A stretch of 64,000 nt of DNA from Arenicola marina (taxonomy: Eukaryota; Annelida; Polychaeta; Arenicolidae). Below the pieces are notes generated by a model. It made no database searches and was not told the DNA's origin. It saw only the letters and a program-made list of their open reading frames with translations. Position 1 is the stretch's first letter, and each line of letters starts with the position of its first letter. Of this stretch, positions 56,374 through 64,000 are shown piece after piece. The stretch covers positions 68,020,119-68,084,118 of the forward strand of contig OZ025248.1 of the NCBI GenBank assembly GCA_964019135.1, given 5' to 3'. Made by a program: the position numbers and the translations under genes.

Positions 56374-56597
56374 GTAAGTGGACATTCCGGATAGTTACTC
56401 ACCAATGAAGAATATATTATAACAGCTGTTTCCTGGATCCTAATCCAGGGATTCCTGTTCCGTTACATGCCTGGTCTGAGAGGAGTACGACAATGTGGAA
56501 CGTCTGGAAATCAAGATTGCGTTTCTTTTGTTTTATCTAAATTTGCACAAATGCTCAGAATGCTGACAGAAAGTGTGCCATGTGTTCCTGGAAAAGT
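56374..56597 (+). other. Intron 13, unique start
   Basis: About 220 bp without recognisable features. Confidence 0.5.
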
Positions 56598-56990
56598 CCT
56601 ATTGTGTTTGATGTATAGGGGAAATCCGATTGTGTTTGATGTATAGGGGAAATCCGATTGTGTTTGATGTATAGGGGAAATCCTATTGTGTCATGTGTCA
56701 TGTGTGTTGTGTGATGTTATAGGGCAAGCGCTATTGTGTGATGTTATAGGACAACAATATTCTGTTATAGGACAAGCAATATTGTGTGATGTTATAGGAC
56801 AAGCAATATTGTGTGATGTTATAGGACAAGCGCTATTGTGTGATGTTATAGGACAACAATATTCTGTTATAGGACAAGCAACATTGTGTGATGTTATAGG
56901 ACAACAATATTGTGTTATAGGACAAGCAATATTGTGTTATAGGACAAGCAATATCGTGTGATGTGATAAGACAAGCGATATTGTGTTATG
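56598..56990 (+). repeat. 27-bp 'acceptor plus exon start' minisatellite before exon 14
   Basis: It opens with about four 33-bp units (attgtgtttgatgtataggg), then passes into about eleven 27-bp units ttataggacaagcaatattg then tgtgatg, some shortened. The real exon 14 begins after ttgttatag with GACAAGTGATATT; the units contain ttatag then gacaagcaatatt, so each repeats the acceptor and the first 13 exonic bases with one or two changes. Confidence 0.93.
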
Positions 56991-57037
56991 TCCATGAGCA
57001 TACTTGTGTCATGGGTTAACATGGTTTGTTGTTATAG

Positions 57038-57141
57038 GACAAGTGATATTCGACGCCACGGGTCAGGCTGACATCCAGGGCGTGCACCAGATAGTAGAGG
57101 CTCTACAGGACGGACTGCTGGAGCTAGGACACACCCAGAAC
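57038..57141 (+). CDS. ECT2L: ECT2L-like exon 14
   Basis: 104 bp, phase 1 in and 0 out; acceptor gttgttatag, donor GTGAGC. It encodes GQVIFDATGQADIQGVHQIV and EALQDGLLELGHTQN. The acceptor has only a weak pyrimidine tract. The choice of this AG over the many similar ones upstream rests on phase and on the unbroken coding sequence after it. Confidence 0.82.
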
Positions 57142-57268
57142 GTGAGCACCCCCCCCCCTCTCACTCTCACCGACTAACCTAGAACGTAGGAACCCCCCCC
57201 CCTCTCACTCTCACCGACTAACCTAGAACGTAGGAACCCCCTCCCCTCTCACTCTCACCGATTAACCC
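57133..57268 (+). repeat. 43-bp triplication founded on the donor of exon 14
   Basis: The true junction reads cagaac then GTGAGCACCCCC; two following copies read tagaacgtaggaaccccc, each followed by the same ctctcactctcaccga stretch. Copies start at 57,137, 57,181 and 57,224. The copied donors (GTAGGA) are weaker than the real one. Confidence 0.85.
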
Positions 57269-58944
57269 TCATTAACTCAAGATCTCACTCTCTCGATGAG
57301 ATATCATTGGTTCCATACGATCTCATTAAGTGACGCTAATATACGTAACCACCTAAATTAATAAAATTAACACACGTAACAACAACAGCCAATAATTCGC
57401 ATTCAAATGCCTGGCTGCAACCGTAAGTTCAATTAAAGTAATTAATTGGATGCGTGGAGTCAATAAGGAGTGGCATTAGGTTACGTGGATGCGGCACTAG
57501 TGATTACAGTCCGTATGAGATACTCTTTGTATGACATCTAGGAACAGCTTCATCGTTGGCGCTACTTTTATAGGACCCGAACAAGGACGAAGGCGTCAGG
57601 CTGTTGGCTGTAAGAAGCAAACACACGTGTGTCTTGGCTCTTGACCTAGCTGGTGTAGTCATGATGCACGTGTTACTGTTACATAGCTGCGTGTTACTGT
57701 TGTCAAGCTGTGTTACTGTTGTCAGGCTGTTACTGTTGTCATGCTGTGTTACCGTTGCCATGTTGTGTTACTGTTGTCATGCACGAGTTACTGTTGTCAG
57801 GCTGTGTTACTGTTGTCAGGCTGTTACTGTTGTCGTGTTGTGTTACTGTTGTCATGTTGTGTTACTGTTGTCAAGCTGTGTTACTGTTGCCATGTTGTGT
57901 TACTGTTGTCATGCACGATTTACTGTTGTCAGGCTGTGTTTCTGTTGTACGTTATAGTTGTTCTCTTCTGTTTTGGTAATTTTTTGGGCTGGTGAATGTT
58001 TTATTTTATTTAAGTTGCTCTTGAGTTTGAATGTATCGACGTTACCTGTAAAATATGTCCTGAACAGGTGTGTCGATGTTGGTGCCAGTCGTCAGGGCAG
58101 CTGATTAAATGCATACCAAGTAACACTCGGCGTATGATTAGGATCACGCTCCCATTAACTTCACAATATAGAAACACACCCCTTGTGAAATGTCATCTGT
58201 TTAGCGCCGATTTGACTTTGTTTATGACCAATTTCACTCTTGTTGTTAACAAATTTTACTCTTGTTGTTAAACAATTTTACTCTGTTTAGGACTAAGGTA
58301 TTTTTACTCTGTTTATGACCATTGTTACTGGCGTTTCTTGGTATATATGATATATTTCTATAACGAATTAAGGGACATTATGTCCATCATGTGACTATAG
58401 GAGCTTAGCTCAAGCGACCTGGTTGGAACTTACCGTACGTGAGTCTGTAATGGCAGATCATGTAGGCTGACAGTTTAGCACAATAACATGGCTAGTATTT
58501 TAGCAATACAACCTTGCATTAGACAGGCGTGTGACATACATAAGGAAAATGCTTTTTCTGATCACGCCGTGGCAATTTCTTCTTCACTGGCATCTCCACT
58601 AGCGTATTAAATTATCATTAACTCATAATCCAATGTAGTTTATGAACTAGATGAGGGTGCAGCCACTGTTAAAAGTGTATGCGAAAATGAACGCTCCCCA
58701 TCGACACATAAAATACGATCTCAATTAAATTTCATTTCTCATTGCGCATTCAACTATGTTGGCATCAATCAATATGTAACACATTATTCATATTACTAAT
58801 GGTGTGAGATGGCTATATGTCCTTGACCCTTCTTAACTTCAATGCGCTCAACAGCAGTCTCGACAAAAATGGGGATCAGTTATTTTTCCACTGCCTCCGG
58901 GTCAGTACCTACCGTGAAGTTACCACTGTGTGGTTGTGTTTCAG
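57269..58944 (+). other. Intron 14, remainder
   Basis: It holds the 19-bp repeat at 57,675-57,950 and a short ttttactcttgttgtta repeat at 58,222-58,320. I find nothing else. Confidence 0.5.
57675..57950 (+). repeat. ~19-bp minisatellite, ~14 copies
   Basis: Units of ctgtgttactgttgtcatg, with caggctg, gccatgttg and similar variants. Three plus-strand frames rich in C-Y-C-C and L-L-S come from it and are not genes. Confidence 0.9.
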
Positions 58945-59052
58945 GTGAAGGAGCCCCTGTCCCACCTGGGTCAGTATCTGCTGGAGTACGCGGACAAGAT
59001 GGCCGCCGCGGGAGGCGTGGACGACATGCTGACCAAGACCAGGCAGCGAAAG
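58945..59052 (+). CDS. ECT2L: ECT2L-like exon 15
   Basis: 36 codons, phase 0 at both ends; acceptor gtggttgtgtttcag, donor GTGACT. It encodes VKEPLSHLGQYLLEYADKMA, then AAGGVDDMLTKTRQRK. It is an amphipathic helix followed by a basic end. Confidence 0.85.
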
Positions 59053-59280
59053 GTGACTGGGCGAGGCTTCCCATACAAAACCGGTTTCCTTCAACTCTGA
59101 CAAATTGAACTCTTGACATGTTATATGGTGATGCCTGCTTTCTTCTATACTGTTCAGTGTGTCTTAGAGTGTCATAACGTTATGTACATACAAGCTCCAC
59201 GTTACGGCAGTTTGCGGTGCATGTAGGCTGGCTGTGTGGGAGGATCTTACACAAGTCAGATCGTGTCGATCATCATTGTA
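59053..59280 (+). other. Intron 15, unique start
   Basis: About 230 bp, no recognisable element. Confidence 0.5.
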
Positions 59281-62200
59281 GTCTAAGGCTGATCATGGAT
59301 CATGATTCCCCGTGGGGACCCTGTGAATGCGCGGGGACATCTCGGTCTAAGGCTGATCATGGATCAGGATTCCCCGTGGGGACCCTGTGAATGCGCGGGG
59401 ACATCTCGGTCTAAGGCTGATCATGGATCAGGATTCCCCGTGGGGACCCTGTGAATGCGCGGGGACATCTCGGTCTAAGGCTGATCATGGATCAGGATTC
59501 CCCGTGGGGACCCTGTGAATGCGCGGTGACATCTCGGTCTAAGGCTGATCATGGATCAGGATTCTCCGTGGGGACCCTGTGAATGCGCGGTGACATCTCG
59601 GTCTAAGGCTGATCATGGATCAGGATTCTCCGTGGGGACCCTGTGAATGCACGGTGACATCTCGGTCTAAGGCTGATCATGGATCAGGATTCCCCGTGGG
59701 GACCCTGTGAATGCGCGGGGACATCTCGGTCTAAGGCTGATCATGGATCAGGATTCCCCGTGGGGACCCTGTGAATGCGCGGTGACATCTCGGTCTAAGG
59801 CTGATCATGGATCAGGATTCTCCGTGGGGACCCTGTGAATGCGCGGTGACATCTCGGTCTAAGGCTGATCATGGATCAGGATTCCCCGTGGGGACCCTGT
59901 GAATGCGCGGGGACATCTCGGTCTAAGGCTGATCATGGATCAGGATTCTCCGTGGGGACCCTGTGAATGCGCGGGGACATCTCGGTCTAAGGCTGATCAT
60001 GGATCAGGATTCTCCGTGGGGACCCTGTGAATGCGCGGTGACATCTCGGTCTAAGGCTGATCATGGATCAGGATTCCCCGTGGGGACCCTGTGAATGCAC
60101 GGTGACATCTCGGTCTAAGGCTGATCATGGATCAGGATTCTCCGTGGGGACCCTGTGAATGCGCGGGGACATCTCGGTCTAAGGCTGATCATGGATCAGG
60201 ATTCCCCGTGGGGACCCTGTGAATGCGCGGTGACATCTCGGTCTAAGGCTGATCATGGATCAGGATTCCCCGTGGGGACCCTGTGAATGCGCGGGGACAT
60301 CTCGGTCTAAGGCTGATCATGGATCAGGATTCTCCGTGGGGACCCTGTGAATGCGCGGGGACATCTCGGTCTAAGGCTGATCATGGATCAGGATTCCCCG
60401 TGGGGAACCTGTGAATGCGCGGTGACATCTCGGTCTAAGGCTGATCATGGATCAGGATTCTCCGTGGGGACCCTGTGAATGCGCGGTGACATCTCGGTCT
60501 AAGGCTGATCATGAATCAGGATTCTCCGTGGGGACCCTGTGAATGCGCGGGGACATCTCGGTCTAAGGCTGATCATGGATCAGGATTCCCCGTGGGGACC
60601 CTGTGAATGCGCTGACATCTCGGTCTAAGGCTGATCATGGATCAGGATTCTCCGTGGGGACCCTGTGAATGCGCGGGGACATCTCGGTCTAAGGCTGATC
60701 ATGGATCAGGATTCTCCGTGGGGACCCTGTGAATGCGCGGTGACATCTCGGTCTGAGGCTGATCATGGATCAGGATTCTCCGTGGGGACCCTGTGAATGC
60801 GCCGTGACATCTCGGTCTAAGGCTGATCATGGATCAGGATTCCCCGTGGGGACCCTGTGAATGCGCGGTGACATCTCGGTCTAAGGCTGATCATGGATCA
60901 GGATTCCCCGTGGGGACCCTGTGAATGCACGGTGACATCTCGGTCTAAGGCTGATCATGGATCAGGATTCCCCGTGGGGACCCTGTGAATGCGCGGTGAC
61001 ATCTCGGTCTAAGGCTGATCATGGATCAGGATTCTCCGTGGGGACCCTGTGAATGCACGGTGACATCTCGGTCTAAGGCTGATCATGGATCAGGATTCTC
61101 CGTGGGGACCCTGTGAATGCGCGGTGACATCTCGGTCTAAGGCTGATCATGGATCAGGATTCCCCGTGGGGACCCTGTGAATGCGCGGTGACATCTCGGT
61201 CTAAGGCTGATCATGGATCAGGATTTTCCGTGGGGACCCTGTGAATGCACGGTGACATCTCGGTCTAAGGCTGATCATGGATCAGGATTCTCCGTGGGGA
61301 CCCTGTGAATGCGCGGTGACATCTCGGTCTAAGGCTGATCATGAATCAGGATTCTCCGTGGGGACCCTGTGAATGCGCGGGGACATCTCGGTCTAAGGCT
61401 GATCATGGATCAGGATTCCCCGTGGGGACCCTGTGAATGCGCTGACATCTCGGTCTAAGGCTGATCATGGATCAGGATTCCCCGTGGGGACCCTGTGAAT
61501 GCGCGGGGACATCTCGGTCTAAGGCTGATCATGGATCAGGATTCCCCGTGGGGACCCTGTGAATGCACGGTGACATCTCGGTCTAAGGCTGATCATGGAT
61601 CAGGATTCTCCGTGGGGACCCTGTGAATGCGCGGGGACATCTCGGTCTAAGGCTGATCATGGATCAGGATTCTCCGTGGGGACCCTGTGAATGCGCGGGG
61701 ACATCTCGGTCTAAGGCTGATCATGGATCAGGATTCCCCGTGGGGACCCTGTGAATGCGCGGTGACATCTCGGTCTAAGGCTGATCATGGATCAGGATTC
61801 CCCGTGGGGACCCTGTGAATGCGCGGGGACATCTCGGTCTAAGGCTGATCATGGATCAGGATTCTCCGTGGGGACCCTGTGAATGCGCGGGGACATCTCG
61901 GTCTAAGGCTGATCATGGATCAGGATTCCCCGTGGGGACCCTGTGAATGCGCGGTGACATCTCGGTCTAAGGCTGATCATGGATCAGGATTCTCCGTGGG
62001 GACCCTGTGAATGCGCGGTGACATCTCGGTCTAAGGCTGATCATGAATCAGGATTCTCCGTGGGGACCCTGTGAATGCGCGGGGACATCTCGGTCTAAGG
62101 CTGATCATGGATCAGGATTCCCCGTGGGGACCCTGTGAATGCGCTGACATCTCGGTCTAAGGCTGATCATGGATCAGGATTCCCCGTGGGGACCCTGTGA

Positions 62201-63307
62201 ATGCGCGGGGACATCTCGGTCTAAGGCTGATCATGGATCAGGATTCCCCGTGGGGACCCTGTGAATGCACGGTGACATCTCGGTCTAAGGCTGATCATGG
62301 ATCAGGATTCTCCGTGGGGACCCTGTGAATGCGCGGGGACATCTCGGTCTAAGGCTGATCATGGATCAGGATTCCCCGTGGGGACCCTGTGAATGCGCGG
62401 TGACATCTCGGTCTAAGGCTGATCATGGATCAGGATTCCCCGTGGGGACCCTGTGAATGCGCGGGGACATCTCGGTCTAAGGCTGATCATGGATCAGGAT
62501 TCTCCGTGGGGACCCTGTGAATGCGCGGGGACATCTCGGTCTAAGGCTGATCATGGATCAGGATTCCCCGTGGGGACCCTGTGAATGCGCGGTGACATCT
62601 CGGTCTAAGGCTGATCATGGATCAGGATTCTCCGTGGGGACCCTGTGAATGCGCGGTGACATCTCGGTCTAAGGCTGATCATGAATCAGGATTCCCCGTG
62701 GGGACCCTGTGAATGCGCGGTGACATCTCGGTCTAAGGCTGATCATGGATCAGGATTCCCCGTGGGGACCCTGTAAATGCGCGGTGACATCTCGGTCTAA
62801 GGCTGATCATGGATCAGGATTCTCCGTGGGGACCCTGTGAATGCGCGGTGACATCTCGGTCTAAGGCTGATCATGGATCAGGATTCTCCGTGGGGACCCT
62901 GTGAATGCGCGGTGACATCTCGGTCTAAGGCTGATCATGGATCAGGATTCCCCGTGGGGATCCTGTAAATGCGCGGTGACATCTCGGTCTAAGGCTGATC
63001 ATGGATCAGGATTCTCCGTGGGGACCCTGTGAATGCGCGGTGACATCTCGGTCTAAGGCTGATCATGGATCAGGATTCTCCGTGGGGACCCTGTGAATGC
63101 GCGGTGACATCTCGGTCTAAGGCTGATCATGGATCAGGATTCTCCGTGGGGACCCTGTGAATGCACGGTGACATCTCGGTCTAAGGCTGATCATGGATCA
63201 GGATTCTCCGTGGGGACCCTGTGAATGCACGGTGACATCTCGGTCTAAGGCTGATCATGGATCAGGATTCCCCGTGGGGACCCTGTGAATGCGCGGTGAC
63301 ATCTCGG
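59281..63307 (+). repeat. 64-bp minisatellite, ~63 copies, in intron 15
   Basis: The unit is gtctaaggctgatcatggat then caggattccccgtggggacc, ctgtgaatgcgcggggacat and ctcg. The copies are more than 95% alike. Main variants are tccccg/tctccg, cggggac/cggtgac and gcgcgg/gcacgg. A 2-bp-deleted unit (gcgctgacatct) recurs at 60,611, 61,441 and 62,143 (spacings of 830 and 702 bp), which points to block duplications. Each unit has a tccccgtgggga palindrome and two GATC sites. Confidence 0.97.
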
Positions 63308-63450
63308 CCGCTGTGGCCGGTTGGGTTGGGGTTCGAATCCGTGCCCTGGCACCTAATCACGGACATGCTTGCTTCCATGCATTCAACCTTCATCGTCCCG
63401 AGAGGTTCCTTGGCCCAGTTTAACCCTTGTGTACACAAAGCGGAATAAAC
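63308..63450 (+). mobile_element. SINE-B, 5' truncated, fused to the 64-bp array
   Basis: It holds gggttcgaatccgtgccctg (B box) and gcacctaatcacgg, then a body with ttcatcgtcccgagaggttc and cttggcccagttta, as in 55,846-56,034. The A-box part is missing: the array ends inside the tRNA-like head. Confidence 0.8.
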
Positions 63451-63480
63451 ACCAGTTAATTTCCTTAATTTCCTCTGCAG

Positions 63481-63907
63481 GCGGCTGGTGGCACCCTGGC
63501 GCCGGCCCCCACCATGGCGGCCCACACCCTGACCGACCACCTCCAGCTGGACGAGCAGTTCGCCGACAGCATCCAGGACAGCGAGTGCACGGACGAGGCG
63601 GACAGCGAGGTGGCCGCCATCACGGACGCCAGCCCCGCGGGGCACGCCGGGAAGGCTTCTTCCAAGAAGGTCGCCTCGCGCGAGACGCCTGGGAGTGACG
63701 TGAGCAGCGAGGTCGAGGAGGACCTGGCGGAGGAGCTGGACGACGAGGCGCAGGAGGCGGAGGAGGATCTCCCGGAGGACTTGGACCAATCAGACGTCAG
63801 CGACGAGGAGTTTGGGGGCGCTCAGAAGACCCCCCGCAGAGCCAAGTCGAAGGGCACAGTCCCCAAGCCGCAGAAGTCGAAGTCGCCTAAGCATGTTACC
63901 ATGAAAT
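63481..63907 (+). CDS. ECT2L: ECT2L-like exon 16 (acidic then basic segment; last exon seen)
   Basis: 427 bp, phase 0 in and 1 out; acceptor aatttcctctgcag, donor GTGAGT (GT at 63,908). It begins AAGGTLAPAPTMAAHTLTDH, is rich in Asp/Glu (EVEEDLAEELDDEAQEAEED and DLDQSDVSDEEF) and turns basic at the end (TPRRAKSKGT, PKPQKSKSPK). It is low complexity and probably disordered; casein-kinase-like S/E-rich sites are frequent. Codon use is strongly G/C-ending. The phase-1 end means coding continues beyond the right edge, where a DH domain would be expected in an ECT2L homologue. Confidence 0.85.
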
Positions 63908-64000
63908 GTGAGTGTCCAATCGCCATCAGCTTTCATATGTCACACTGGGGGAACATCTCTCATGAGCTATTTTGCTCACTTTGAGAATGTACGATGTCAC

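Larger units (their letters stand above)
23150..63907 (+). other. ECT2L: ECT2L-like F-box gene, 16 exons assembled, continues past right edge
   Basis: I built this gene by joining splice sites by eye. The exons are 23150-23429, 31792-31827, 32268-32402, 33385-33489, 33817-33957, 38730-38808, 39203-39465, 40713-40864, 41218-41350, 53197-53312, 53717-53901, 54711-54800, 56191-56373, 57038-57141, 58945-59052 and 63481-63907. All introns are GT-AG, all 15 joins keep frame, and no exon contains a stop. From the ATG at 23,202 this gives 828 codons plus one base. The F-box (about residues 130-168), the block before it (WF-x-LWT) and the block after it ([13 protein letters not shown]) fit my memory of ECT2L, an F-box protein with a C-terminal Rho-GEF (DH) domain. 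F-box proteins act as SCF ubiquitin-ligase receptors. Residues about 412-555 resemble a DUF4347-type fold. The DH domain is not in the window, so the Rho-GEF role is inferred from the family only. Tandem arrays occupy most introns. Confidence 0.75.

Noticed and set aside
57604..57995. Cys/Leu-rich plus frames (84-117 residues)
   Set aside because: Generated by the 19-bp minisatellite; three overlapping phases are open.
59281..63307. CRISPR-like look of the 64-bp array
   Set aside because: There are no variable spacers: the whole 64-bp unit is repeated. The setting is an intron of an animal gene.

Overview
The window looks like nuclear DNA of a marine invertebrate, most probably a cephalochordate (amphioxus, Branchiostoma). 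It has GT-AG introns, tRNA-derived SINEs, several small inverted-repeat DNA elements, long G runs and very many minisatellites. The amphioxus call is an inference: it rests on the gene content and on minisatellites built from exon-intron boundaries, a type I recall (unverified) being reported as 'mirages' at the amphioxus Adh locus. There is no operon, rRNA, CRISPR or plasmid-like feature.

Left part (1-23,149). This is mostly non-coding. It holds a minus-strand coding exon at 10,010-10,405 that begins with ATG and ends at a GTAAAC donor, from an unrecognised helical protein. A weaker candidate minus-strand first exon lies at 14,257-14,416, below a CRE/CCAAT motif pair. Mobile elements include three copies of a ~400-bp TTAA-bounded MITE, a ~240-bp MITE carrying a perfect NRF-1 consensus, a ~490-bp foldback element, a ~105-bp hairpin and tRNA-type SINE copies. 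A 30-bp minisatellite lies at 7.0-7.5 kb.

Right part (23,150-63,907 and beyond the right edge). One plus-strand gene fills this part. I assembled 16 exons by joining splice sites: every one of the 15 junctions keeps the reading frame and no exon has an internal stop, giving 828 codons plus one base from the ATG at 23,202. The order is a basic N-terminus, a short conserved WF-x-LWT block, an F-box (exons 3-4), a tryptophan/tyrosine-rich block after the F-box (exon 5), linkers, a DUF4347-like alpha/beta domain that starts with FISSRVP (exons 9-12), helical exons (13-15) and an acidic then basic segment (exon 16). This matches the layout of ECT2L (epithelial cell transforming 2-like, an F-box plus Rho-GEF protein). 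The expected DH domain would lie to the right of the window.

The striking feature is that most introns of this gene have been colonised by tandem arrays, and at least four arrays sit directly on splice junctions. The first array (49-bp unit) re-copies the 3' end of exon 1 with its donor. The array before exon 14 (27-bp unit) re-copies the acceptor and first bases of that exon. The arrays before exons 8 and 10 run into their acceptors, and a 43-bp triplication copies the donor of exon 14. Other intronic arrays are a 28-bp array of ~2.7 kb, a GTGAGT array of ~0.85 kb, a 35-bp array of ~4.2 kb, a ~26-bp array of ~11.5 kb and a 64-bp array of ~4 kb. Several show higher-order duplication. The very long antisense reading frames over these arrays (up to 2,099 residues) are by-products of repeat units that lack stop codons.
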